Positions 44,626 through 52,378 of a stretch of 64,000 nucleotides of DNA are shown one piece after another (the stretch's first letter is position 1; every line of letters begins with the position of its first letter). Location: NCBI RefSeq assembly GCF_009497655.1, contig NZ_CP023317.1:2261501-2325500 (forward strand), given 5' to 3'. Origin of the DNA: Priestia megaterium (GTDB lineage Bacteria; Bacillota; Bacilli; Bacillales; Bacillaceae_H). The notes under the pieces are model-generated. The model saw only the letters and a program-made list of their open reading frames with translations, made no database searches and was not told the DNA's origin. The position numbers were made by a program, and so were the translations under genes.

Positions 44626-46391
44626 AAACCGAAGCAAAAGGCGGATCATTTTTACTTAAAAAAACATCTGCGCAGCACGTCTATACATCTGAAGACTTAA
44701 CGGATGAGCATCGTATGATCGCTCAGACAGCAAAGCAGTTTATTGAAAAAGAAGTCGACCCTTACCACAGTGACATTGAGCAGCAGGATTTTAATAAAGT
44801 AGTAGAATTGATGCATAAAGCAGGCGAGCTTGGACTTCTTGCTCACAGTATTCCAGAAGCATATGGAGGACTAGGTCTTGATAAAGTAAGCAAAGGACTC
44901 GTCAGTGAAATCATCGGCCGGACAAGCGGATATGGAGTCGCTCATTCTAATCATACATGCATTGCGACACTTCCTATTACGTATTTTGGTACCAAAAAGC
45001 AAAAAGAAAAATACTTGCCCAAATTGGCAAGCGGTGAATATATTGGCGCCTACTGTTTGACAGAGCCAGAAGCTGGTTCTGATGCTCTTGCAGCCCAAAC
45101 AAAAGCCGTATTAAATCCTGAAAAAACGCATTATGTATTAAATGGAACGAAGCAGTACATTACCAATGCTGCCTTTTCAGATACGTTCATCACATATGCA
45201 AAAGTAGACGGAGAACATTTTACCGCTTTTATTGTAGAAAAAGATTTTGAAGGACTGTCTCTCGGGCCAGAAGAAAAGAAAATGGGGATTAAAGGGTCGT
45301 CTACTCGCCCGGTTATTTATGAAGATTGTTTAGTACCCGTAGAAAACGTACTTGGACAAGTAGGAAGAGGTCACTTGATTGCGCTGAACGTCTTAAACCT
45401 TGGACGTTTTAACTTAGGTTCTGCATGTATGGGCGCAGCGAAATATGCGTTTGAACTTGCTTTAGGTTATACAAAAGAACGCAAGCAGTTTAAAACAGCT
45501 ATTGCGGAATTTAACGCTTCAAAAGAAAAAATAGCAAAAATGGCGGCTCGTATTTTTGCATCTGAATCTATCCAGTACCGTACAGCTGGTTTACTAGAAG
45601 AGGCGCTTGGTGGACTATATGAAAGTGAAAATCATAAGTTAGTAGCTAAACAGCTGGCTGAATTTGCAATGGAATGTTCAGTGTGTAAAGTGTATGGATC
45701 GGAAACTCTTGATTTAATTGCCGATGAATCGCTGCAGCTTCATGGCGGAGCAGGATTTATTCAAGAATATAAAATCGAACAAGTATACCGTGACTCACGC
45801 ATCAATCGTATTTTTGAAGGTACAAATGAAATCAACCGCCTTTTGCTTCCAACTCAGCTTCTAAAAAAAGCAGGCAAAGGAGAAATAGAGCTGAACAAAC
45901 GAGTAGAACATGCCGTTAGTGAATTGATGAGCGGTCAGTGGGAAATATCTTCAAATGAACTTCTAGCACGAGAAAAGCAGGCTGTTATTACAACAAGGCA
46001 TTTATTTCTTGCATTGCTAGGAACAGCATTCCAAACGTTTCAGACAAATCTAGCGCAAGAACAAGAAACGCTGATGAAATTAGCAGAAATTGCTATTGGG
46101 CTATTCGCTATGGAGTCATCTGTGCTGCGCGTGGAAAAAGCTGTAACCAGAAATGGAGAAGAAAAAGAAACGTTAAAAAGCAAACTCACAGCAACAGTTG
46201 TTAGTGAAACGCTCTTTGAAATTGAAAAGCAGGCTCGACAATTAATAAACGGGATGTTAACGGGTGAAAAACACCGACAGTACCGCACAATTCTTGGAAA
46301 ATGGATGAATGATTTGCAAAGTGAAGGAGAGTTCATGCGCAATCGAGACATCGCCCGTGAATTTATCGACAGCGAACGATATGTTGTATAA
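44613..46391 (+). CDS. Acyl-CoA dehydrogenase, FadE/VLCAD-like
   Basis: 592 residues, longer than the 380-residue ACADs because of a C-terminal helical extension, as in B. subtilis FadE-type and VLCAD enzymes. Motifs: AYCLTEPEAGSDALAA near 145-160, YITNAAFSDTFI near 182, GIKGSSTRPVIYEDCLVP near 223, the GRFNLGSACMGAAK helix near 264 and VYRDSRINRIFEGTNEINRLLL near 390-411 (catalytic Glu in the FEGTNEI region). ATG 44613 follows GGGGAGGAAATGAT inside the ComB gene. It forms the 2,3-double bond of acyl-CoAs using FAD. Confidence 0.9.
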   Translation: MSEMKTEAKGGSFLLKKTSAQHVYTSEDLTDEHRMIAQTAKQFIEKEVDPYHSDIEQQDFNKVVELMHKAGELGLLAHSIPEAYGGLGLDKVSKGLVSEIIGRTSGYGVAHSNHTCIATLPITYFGTKKQKEKYLPKLASGEYIGAYCLTEPEAGSDALAAQTKAVLNPEKTHYVLNGTKQYITNAAFSDTFITYAKVDGEHFTAFIVEKDFEGLSLGPEEKKMGIKGSSTRPVIYEDCLVPVENVLGQVGRGHLIALNVLNLGRFNLGSACMGAAKYAFELALGYTKERKQFKTAIAEFNASKEKIAKMAARIFASESIQYRTAGLLEEALGGLYESENHKLVAKQLAEFAMECSVCKVYGSETLDLIADESLQLHGGAGFIQEYKIEQVYRDSRINRIFEGTNEINRLLLPTQLLKKAGKGEIELNKRVEHAVSELMSGQWEISSNELLAREKQAVITTRHLFLALLGTAFQTFQTNLAQEQETLMKLAEIAIGLFAMESSVLRVEKAVTRNGEEKETLKSKLTATVVSETLFEIEKQARQLINGMLTGEKHRQYRTILGKWMNDLQSEGEFMRNRDIAREFIDSERYVV

Positions 46392-46402
46392 GGAGGGATA
46401 TT

Positions 46403-47167
46403 ATGATGCGTTTTGAAGGGCAAATAGCTGTTATTACAGGAGCTGGAAGCGGCATTGGAGAAGCGACCGCTCAAAGAATGGCGAAAGAAGGCGCTCGCGT
46501 CATTCTTGTGGGGCGAACGAAAGAAAAACTAATACAGGCTGCATCCGCTATTGACACACGGTGTGAACGAAAATGTACAGATATTTTCCCAGCTGACGTA
46601 ACGAAAGAAGAAGACGTCAAAGAGCTTGCTGAGTTTATAAAAGAAAAGTACGGACAAATTCATTTATTAATTAATAACGCAGGCGGATCTGTTAATTCCA
46701 CAATCAAAGAAACAACGCTTGAACAGTGGAAACAGGTGCAGGACGTCAATTTAACAAGCGTATTTCTTGTAACAAAACATTTGATTCCTTTTTTAACTGA
46801 AGAAATAGCAGAAAATCGCTCTATTGTTAACATCGCTTCTCTTTCAGGACATAAAGCAGGTGCGCAAATTCCCCACTATAGCGCTGCTAAAGCTGCTTTA
46901 ATCAACTTTACAAAAGCAATGGCATTTGAATTAGCACCTCACGGAATCAGAGTAAACTCTGTGTCTCCTGGATTCGTAGAAACACCTTTAACACAGCCTG
47001 GACTTGAAAATGAGCGCTTCACTAAGGCAATCGAAAAAAATACGGCTTTAAAACGTGTAGGTAAACCAGATGAAATTGCAAATGTTATTGCTTTTGTAGC
47101 GTCTAAAGAGGCATCGTATATGACGGGAAGTGATTTATTAGTAGACGGCGGGTGGCTTATCGTTTAA
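46403..47167 (+). CDS. SDR family oxidoreductase
   Basis: 254 residues. TGAGSGIG near 11-18, NNAGGS near 92, SLSGHK region near 147, YSAAKAA near 161-167 (Tyr/Lys), and SPGFVETP near 190. FabG-like general architecture. R39 after beta-2 (VGRTKEK) hints at NADP(H). ATG 46403 follows AAGGAGGGATATT 11 bp after the dehydrogenase. It may handle an oxo/hydroxyacyl intermediate of the island; the substrate is not evident. Confidence 0.85.
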   Translation: MMRFEGQIAVITGAGSGIGEATAQRMAKEGARVILVGRTKEKLIQAASAIDTRCERKCTDIFPADVTKEEDVKELAEFIKEKYGQIHLLINNAGGSVNSTIKETTLEQWKQVQDVNLTSVFLVTKHLIPFLTEEIAENRSIVNIASLSGHKAGAQIPHYSAAKAALINFTKAMAFELAPHGIRVNSVSPGFVETPLTQPGLENERFTKAIEKNTALKRVGKPDEIANVIAFVASKEASYMTGSDLLVDGGWLIV

Positions 47168-47196
47168 TACAAAGCAAAGAGGAGGAAGTCGAAATT

Positions 47197-47970
47197 ATGA
47201 GTGATTTAGTAGTAGAAAAGCAGGGGACTATTTTATCTTTAACGTTAAATCGACCGGATCGTTTAAATGCATTCAGTGAGGAAATGATTGAAAAGTTAAC
47301 AGCTGAAATAAAACAGGCACAAAGCGATGAGTCTATTAAAGTGGTTATATTAAATGGAGCGGGGCGCTCGTTTTCTGCCGGAGGCGATGTGAAAACGATG
47401 GGCCAAGCATCGGGAGCTGATGTTTATGAACATATCGGCCGTTTAAATGAATGTATTTTAGCGATGCAAAATCTAGAGAAGCCAATTATTTCAGCAGTTC
47501 ATGGGTTTGCAGCAGGAGCTGCTTTTAATTTAGCTCTCGCTTCTGACTTTATCATCGCATCACAAGAAAGCCGATTTGTATTAAGCTTTTCTCAAGTGGG
47601 ATTGATTTCAGATGGAGGAGGTCTTTACTTTCTCACAAAGGTCGTTGGCCCCCACAAAGCTAAAGAACTGCTATTTTTAGCAGAGCCTCTGGATGCCGAT
47701 ACGGCTTACAAAGCCGGTTTTTTGAACCGTGTAGTGCCGTTAGATCAGTTGAAAGATGAGGTTACGTCTTTTGCAAGCCGTTTATCACAAGGGCCAACGA
47801 AAGCGTACGGAAAAATGAAAAAAATCGTCAACGATTCATTCCATTTAACGCTAGAACAAGTGCTTGAACAAGAAAGGCTAACGCAAGTTCTTATGGTAGA
47901 AACGAGGGATCATCAAGAAGGAATATCTGCATTTAAAGAAAAAAGAAAGCCACTATTTCAAGGGAAATAA
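47197..47970 (+). CDS. Enoyl-CoA hydratase/isomerase family protein
   Basis: 257 residues from ATG 47197 (GAGGAGGAAGTC upstream); the longer frame overlaps the SDR and lacks a site. Crotonase motifs: NGAGRSFSAGGDVKTM near 56-71 and HGFAAGAAFNLALASDFIIA near 100-118; SQVGLISDGGGLYFLTK near 132-148 has D in place of the second catalytic Glu region, as in PaaG-like isomerases. It could isomerise or hydrate the product of the second dehydrogenase. Confidence 0.87.
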   Translation: MSDLVVEKQGTILSLTLNRPDRLNAFSEEMIEKLTAEIKQAQSDESIKVVILNGAGRSFSAGGDVKTMGQASGADVYEHIGRLNECILAMQNLEKPIISAVHGFAAGAAFNLALASDFIIASQESRFVLSFSQVGLISDGGGLYFLTKVVGPHKAKELLFLAEPLDADTAYKAGFLNRVVPLDQLKDEVTSFASRLSQGPTKAYGKMKKIVNDSFHLTLEQVLEQERLTQVLMVETRDHQEGISAFKEKRKPLFQGK

Positions 47971-47986
47971 GAGGGGGATATAAAAG

Positions 47987-48970
47987 ATGAAAGCTATTCA
48001 ATTCACGCAGTATGGAGGGCCTGATGTTCTGCAAGTTATCGATATTGCACGCCCTGTACCTAAAAAGAAAGATGTGCTCATTAAAGTTGCGGCAATTGGC
48101 GTTAATTATGCCGACGCTGCGCGGCGCGAAGGAGCATATGTAGTCGAAACGCCGCTGCCTTTTATTCCAGGCTCTGAAGTAGCAGGCGAAGTGGTTGAAG
48201 TAGGCGAGGATGTACAAGGGATAAAAGTAGGTACAAAAGTCGTGACACTGCTGGGATCTAATCGAGCAACAGGATACGCTGAGTACACGCTGGCAGATTC
48301 AAGAGGCCTTATTCCGTTGCCGGAGAATGTGGATTTAACACAGGCCGTTGCTTTGCCTCTTCAAGGACTAACGGCTTATCATATTTTAAAAACAATGGGT
48401 CGCCTTGAAAAAGGAGAAATCGTCATCGTTCATGCAGCAGCAGGCGGCGTCGGAACCTTAGCTGTTCAGCTTGCGAAAATTTTTGGAGCTGGAAAAGTTA
48501 TTGCTACAGCGAGCTCTAAAGAAAAGCTTGAGCTTGCAAAAAATCTTGGAGCCGACGAAGTGATTAACTATACAGAAACAGGCTGGGAAAAACGGATTTT
48601 AGAAGTAACAGAAGGAAAAGGAGCCGATATTATTTTAGAAATGGTAGGAGGGCATATATTCTATGAATCTCTTCAATGTCTTGCACCATTTGGACGCCTC
48701 GTTTTTTACGGAATGGCTAGCGGAAAATCTGTAAAGTTTAACCCTGCTCGCCTGATGGAAAAAAATCAGTCGGTTCTCGGCTTTTTCTTACCTCAAATGA
48801 TGGCAAAACCAGCACTTTATCAGCAAAGCCTGCATGAGCTATTAAACTACGTGAATTCCGGTCAGTTAAAATTAATGCTGGGCGGTACATTTTCACTTGA
48901 AGAAGCAGCAGATGTACATCGTCTGCTTCAAGGAAGAAAAACGACCGGAAAATTAGTGTTAGTTCCTTAA
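47987..48970 (+). CDS. Quinone oxidoreductase / zinc-independent medium-chain dehydrogenase
   Basis: 327 residues. MDR superfamily: N-terminal GroES-like domain (MKAIQFTQYGGPDVL, IPGSEVAGEVVEVG near 62-75), NADPH-binding VHAAAGGVGTLAVQLAKIFGA near 147-167 in two parts, and no zinc-ligand cysteine pattern, as in QOR/crotonyl-CoA-reductase relatives. These reduce quinones or conjugated enones. Last gene of the island; a terminator follows at once. Confidence 0.85.
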   Translation: MKAIQFTQYGGPDVLQVIDIARPVPKKKDVLIKVAAIGVNYADAARREGAYVVETPLPFIPGSEVAGEVVEVGEDVQGIKVGTKVVTLLGSNRATGYAEYTLADSRGLIPLPENVDLTQAVALPLQGLTAYHILKTMGRLEKGEIVIVHAAAGGVGTLAVQLAKIFGAGKVIATASSKEKLELAKNLGADEVINYTETGWEKRILEVTEGKGADIILEMVGGHIFYESLQCLAPFGRLVFYGMASGKSVKFNPARLMEKNQSVLGFFLPQMMAKPALYQQSLHELLNYVNSGQLKLMLGGTFSLEEAADVHRLLQGRKTTGKLVLVP

Positions 48971-48971
48971 C

Positions 48972-49010
48972 AAAACAGCTTCCGTCTCTAATAGGGATGG
49001 AAGCTGTTTT
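48972..49010 (+). terminator. Intrinsic terminator closing the acyl-CoA island
   Basis: AAAACAGCTTCC / GGAAGCTGTTTT stem with a 15-nt loop. Confidence 0.88.
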
Positions 49011-49033
49011 AGTTTAAAAAATTGGCTTTCGCC

Positions 49034-49068
49034 TGCCAAATTTTTAAAAACCGCTTAATAATTTGGCA
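49034..49068. promoter_or_regulatory. Inverted repeat, candidate enhancer site for a sigma-54 activator
   Basis: TGCCAAATT-N17-AATTTGGCA, a perfect 9-bp inverted repeat 43-77 bp upstream of the sigma-54 promoter. A further AATTGGC half-like copy lies at 49020-49026. Position and symmetry suit an enhancer-binding protein; the protein is not encoded in the window. Confidence 0.55.
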
Positions 49069-49110
49069 TAAAAATCAGTACTTTTTACTAATTTCTTCTA
49101 TATTTTAACA

Positions 49111-49127
49111 CTGGCATGGAAGTTGCA
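49111..49127 (+). promoter_or_regulatory. Sigma-54 (SigL) promoter of pdxS-fer
   Basis: CTGGCATG-GAAG-TTGCATA matches the -24/-12 consensus, with 10 nt between the invariant GG (49113-49114) and GC (49125-49126). The start codon of the pdxS paralogue is 37 bp downstream of it. Confidence 0.85.
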
Positions 49128-49163
49128 TAATAAGTGTTTGAACATATAAAGGAGGAATTGAAT

Positions 49164-50048
49164 ATGGTGAGAAATGGAACGGACCGCGTGAAGCGGGGAA
49201 TGGCAGAAATGCAAAAAGGCGGCGTTATCATGGACGTGATCAATGCAGAACAGGCAAAAATTGCAGAGGTAGCAGGCGCTGTTGCTGTTATGGCGTTAGA
49301 GCGTGTTCCAGCTGATATTCGTGCAGCAGGCGGCGTGTCTCGTATGGCAGACCCAACAATTGTTGAAGAAGTGATGAACGCTGTATCCATTCCAGTTATG
49401 GCAAAAGCCCGAATCGGCCATATTGTTGAAGCACGCGTGCTAGAAGCGATGGGTGTAGACTACATTGATGAAAGTGAAGTGCTTACTCCAGCTGATGAGG
49501 AATATCACCTTAACAAAAGTACATTTACGGTTCCATTTGTATGCGGATGCCGTGATTTAGGGGAAGCAGCAAGACGAATTGGTGAAGGTGCTTCGATGCT
49601 TCGTACAAAAGGCGAACCAGGAACAGGAAATATCGTGGAAGCAGTGCGTCATATGCGCCAAGTCAACGCTCAAGTACGTAAAGTGGTAGGCATGGATGAA
49701 GACGAGTTAATGACAGAAGCCAAACTATTAGGTGCCCCTTATGAGCTATTACTGCAAATTAAACGTGAAGGCCGCTTACCGGTTGTAAACTTTGCAGCAG
49801 GCGGCGTAGCAACACCCGCGGACGCAGCGTTAATGATGCAGCTTGGAGCAGACGGTGTGTTCGTTGGTTCAGGAATCTTTAAATCCGACAACCCTGAAAA
49901 ATTTGCTCGAGCAATCGTTGAGGCAACAACGCATTATCAAGATTATGAACTCATTGCAAGCTTGTCAAAAGGGCTAGGAAGTGCAATGAAAGGAATTGAA
50001 ATTTCATCATTATTACCAGAAAATCGTATGCAAGAACGCGGCTGGTAA
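49164..50048 (+). CDS. pdxS: Pyridoxal 5'-phosphate synthase, PdxS subunit
   Basis: 294 residues from ATG 49164 (AAAGGAGGAATTGAAT upstream), exact length and register of B. subtilis PdxS: catalytic lysines K81 (VMAKARIG) and K149 ([11 protein letters not shown]) are both present, as is the phosphate-binding [17 protein letters not shown] and [11 protein letters not shown]. PdxS makes PLP from ribose 5-phosphate, glyceraldehyde 3-phosphate and ammonia, normally with glutaminase PdxT. No pdxT lies nearby and the gene has a sigma-54 promoter, so this is probably a second, specialised copy next to the PLP-dependent lysine degradation genes. It could use free ammonia. Confidence 0.93.
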   Translation: MVRNGTDRVKRGMAEMQKGGVIMDVINAEQAKIAEVAGAVAVMALERVPADIRAAGGVSRMADPTIVEEVMNAVSIPVMAKARIGHIVEARVLEAMGVDYIDESEVLTPADEEYHLNKSTFTVPFVCGCRDLGEAARRIGEGASMLRTKGEPGTGNIVEAVRHMRQVNAQVRKVVGMDEDELMTEAKLLGAPYELLLQIKREGRLPVVNFAAGGVATPADAALMMQLGADGVFVGSGIFKSDNPEKFARAIVEATTHYQDYELIASLSKGLGSAMKGIEISSLLPENRMQERGW

Positions 50049-50058
50049 TAAGTAATAA

Positions 50059-50334
<276 letters not shown>

Positions 50335-50435
50335 AGCCGAATAAATAAAAAAATAGAAAGTTTTTTTAAAAGAAAAGAAGGATTTTGTCTAGAAAAGGCG
50401 AAATGTTAGTTGTGTAAGAACATATCTTTTTAAAA

Positions 50436-50450
50436 ATGAAAGCACTTACA
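50436..50450. promoter_or_regulatory. cre-like element upstream of the kam gene cluster
   Basis: ATGAAAGCACTTACA differs from WTGAAARCGYTTWCA only at the central G. It could place the cluster under CcpA control. Confidence 0.35.
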
Positions 50451-50548
50451 TAACTAAAAGCATATGAGTTAGTCTCATTTGACCTTTCAGAATTATTAGT
50501 GTAAATGTGCGGAGTAATTAAATAGTTTTTAAAAGGAGATTAAGGGGC

Positions 50549-50878
50549 ATGCAAATACTGAATACAGTCATTGTGACAGGATATGCAAAAGCTCCACAGG
50601 GAACTTCCATGTATGAAATGTATAAGCATGCGGGAATTGTACTAGAAGTGGATCTGACAGAGCATAAAATTGTAAATGCTGAGTTTACGTTTATTACGGA
50701 GCTGACGCAAAATTTTTTCCGGAAGCTGCTTATTGGTTACTGCCTTGCAGATGGAATTGAACCTCTTATTGAACGTATTCAAAATTATTATTTTGCTCCA
50801 TCTCAACAGGCGATTATCGTAGCGCTTCAGGCTGCAATCCAACGTTACTGGGATAATGTGAATCAAAAAATTACATAG
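50549..50878 (+). CDS. DUF3870 family protein
   Basis: 109 residues after AAAAGGAGATTAAGGGGC. The pattern TVIVTGYAKAPQGTSMYEMYK and FFRKLLIGYCLADGIEPLIERI fits DUF3870, small proteins often found beside sigma-54-controlled or CoA-intermediate catabolic genes in Firmicutes. The function is unknown. It lies between ferredoxin and the CoA-transferase genes and is separated from the latter by a structured 180-bp leader. Confidence 0.75.
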   Translation: MQILNTVIVTGYAKAPQGTSMYEMYKHAGIVLEVDLTEHKIVNAEFTFITELTQNFFRKLLIGYCLADGIEPLIERIQNYYFAPSQQAIIVALQAAIQRYWDNVNQKIT

Positions 50879-50927
50879 CGTTTGGTTAGAATAAAGTGAG
50901 AAGACAACCTCTTTTCATGGTCTTATT

Positions 50928-51024
50928 AAAACCAAGCAGACACACACGCTTTACAAAGAATGGGGGACGTTCCTGTTTCTTTGGGGAGTCATTGTGTCCT
51001 GCTTGGTTTTTTTCGTGTAAAGCG
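50928..51024 (+). promoter_or_regulatory. Structured leader/terminator before the CoA-transferase genes
   Basis: ACCAAGCAGACACA (50931-50944) pairs with TGTGTcCTGCTTGGT (50993-51007, one bulged C) and is followed by T7, a terminator with a 48-nt loop that holds its own stem (CAAAGAA / TTCTTTG). CGCTTTACA in that loop (50947-50955) is complementary to TGTAAAGCG downstream of the T tract (51016-51024), giving an alternative pairing that would compete through CACA/TGTG. Attenuator-like; no known riboswitch class was recognised. Confidence 0.5.
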
Positions 51025-51057
51025 CTGTGAAATATAAAAAGAAAAGGAGGAAACAAA

Positions 51058-51714
51058 ATGAACAAAATCATCACGCGCGAAGAAGCAGTAGGAAAAATAA
51101 CTGATGGCGCACGCATTATGGTAGGTGGATTTGGTCTTGTAGGAAGCCCGCTTAGTCTAATTGAGGCGATTGCCAAATCAAACCTTAAAGATTTAGAGAT
51201 TATTAGTAATAACCTCGGTGAACCTGGAAAAGGATTGGGTATATTGGTTCAAAGAAAACAAGTAAAAAAAGCTATAGGTTCGTATTTCACTTCCAATCCT
51301 GAAGTTGTGCATGCCTATCAACAACAAGAACTTCAAGTGGAGCTTATCCCGCAAGGAACAATGTCCGAGGCTATTAGAGCAGGAGGTGCGGGCATTGGAG
51401 GATTTTACACGCCTGTGAGCGTAGGGACTCAGCTCGCTGAAGGAAAAGAAGAACGAGTATTAAAAGGAAAGAAATATGTTTTGCAAGAATCGCTGCACGC
51501 AGATGTAGCGCTTATAAAAGCTAAAAAAGCAGACCGACTCGGAAATCTTATTTACAGCAAATCAGCAAGAAACTTTAATCCAATGATGGCAACGGCCGCT
51601 GATATCGTGATTGCTGAAGTAGAAGAAGTGGTTGAAGTTGGACAAATTTCTCCTGAAGAAATTATCACTCCTCATTTATACGTTACTTATATCGTAGTGA
51701 AAGGAGAAAAATAA
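51058..51714 (+). CDS. yodS: 3-oxoacid CoA-transferase subunit A (YodS-like)
   Basis: 218 residues after AAAGGAGGAAACAAA. Alpha-subunit motifs of class I CoA-transferases: GARIMVGGFGLVGSP near 17-31 and GAGIGGFYTPVSVGT near 110-124. It pairs with the beta subunit 1 bp downstream. In the B. subtilis kamA-yodPQRST cluster the corresponding pair is YodS/YodR; here it probably activates the 3-oxo-6-aminohexanoate-type acid derived from beta-lysine. ScoA/AtoD-type acetoacetate transferase is the alternative. The symbol rests on context. Confidence 0.85.
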   Translation: MNKIITREEAVGKITDGARIMVGGFGLVGSPLSLIEAIAKSNLKDLEIISNNLGEPGKGLGILVQRKQVKKAIGSYFTSNPEVVHAYQQQELQVELIPQGTMSEAIRAGGAGIGGFYTPVSVGTQLAEGKEERVLKGKKYVLQESLHADVALIKAKKADRLGNLIYSKSARNFNPMMATAADIVIAEVEEVVEVGQISPEEIITPHLYVTYIVVKGEK

Positions 51715-51715
51715 G

Positions 51716-52378
51716 ATGAACGTCAAACAATATATTGCTGGGCGCGCTGCAAAAGAGCTTTGTCAAGGAGATGTAGTGAACTTAGGGATAGGGATTCCTA
51801 CTTTGGTTGCTAATTATATTTCACCCGATGTTCACGTGTTTTTACATTCAGAAAACGGAATTCTCGGCGTTGGCCCTACTCCTGAAGAAACCTATATAGA
51901 TCCAGAGCTTGTGAATGCTGGGAAGCTTCCCGTCACGGTCTTGGAAGGTGCCTCATTTTTTAACAGCGCTGATTCTTTTGCGATGATACGCGGAGGTCAT
52001 GTGAATGTATCCATTCTTGGAGTGCTTCAAGTAGATGAAGCAGGGCGAATTGCGAACTGGGCTGTCCCTGGGAAAAGTGTTCTTGGCGTAGGAGGAGCAA
52101 TGGATTTATTAGAAGGATCGAAAAAAGTGATTGTGACGACTCTTCATACGAATAGTCAAGGAGAGTCAAAGCTAGTTAGGAATTTAACCTATCCGCTTAC
52201 TTCAGAGCGACGAGTCGATATGATTATTACGGAATTAGCTGTCTTTTCGGTAACCCATCTTGGTCTTGAACTTCTTGAAACAGCTCCGGGTGTTTCTTTA
52301 GAGGAAGTAAAACAAAAAACAGAGGCTTCTTTTCATGTTTCTAAATTATTTAATAAAAACAATGAGGTGACGGCATAA
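51716..52378 (+). CDS. yodR: 3-oxoacid CoA-transferase subunit B (YodR-like)
   Basis: 220 residues. Catalytic glutamate E46 in HSENGILG, preceded by NLGIGIPTLVANY near 22-34; GGHVNVSILGVLQVDEAGRIANW near 104 and VGGAMDL near 140 are standard beta-subunit motifs. The glutamate carries CoA as a thioester intermediate. Start ATG immediately after the alpha subunit (GAAAAATAAG); its stop overlaps the thiolase start (TAATG), so all three are coupled. Confidence 0.87.
   Translation: MNVKQYIAGRAAKELCQGDVVNLGIGIPTLVANYISPDVHVFLHSENGILGVGPTPEETYIDPELVNAGKLPVTVLEGASFFNSADSFAMIRGGHVNVSILGVLQVDEAGRIANWAVPGKSVLGVGGAMDLLEGSKKVIVTTLHTNSQGESKLVRNLTYPLTSERRVDMIITELAVFSVTHLGLELLETAPGVSLEEVKQKTEASFHVSKLFNKNNEVTA

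Noticed and set aside
51014-51030. A cre site at TGTAAAGCGCTGTGA
   Set aside because: Once the central CG is aligned there are three mismatches to the consensus; the segment is better explained by its complementarity to 50947-50955.
50881-51057. A lysine riboswitch or T-box in front of the CoA-transferase genes
   Set aside because: None of the conserved L-box blocks found upstream of lysA, nor a T-box sequence, is present.
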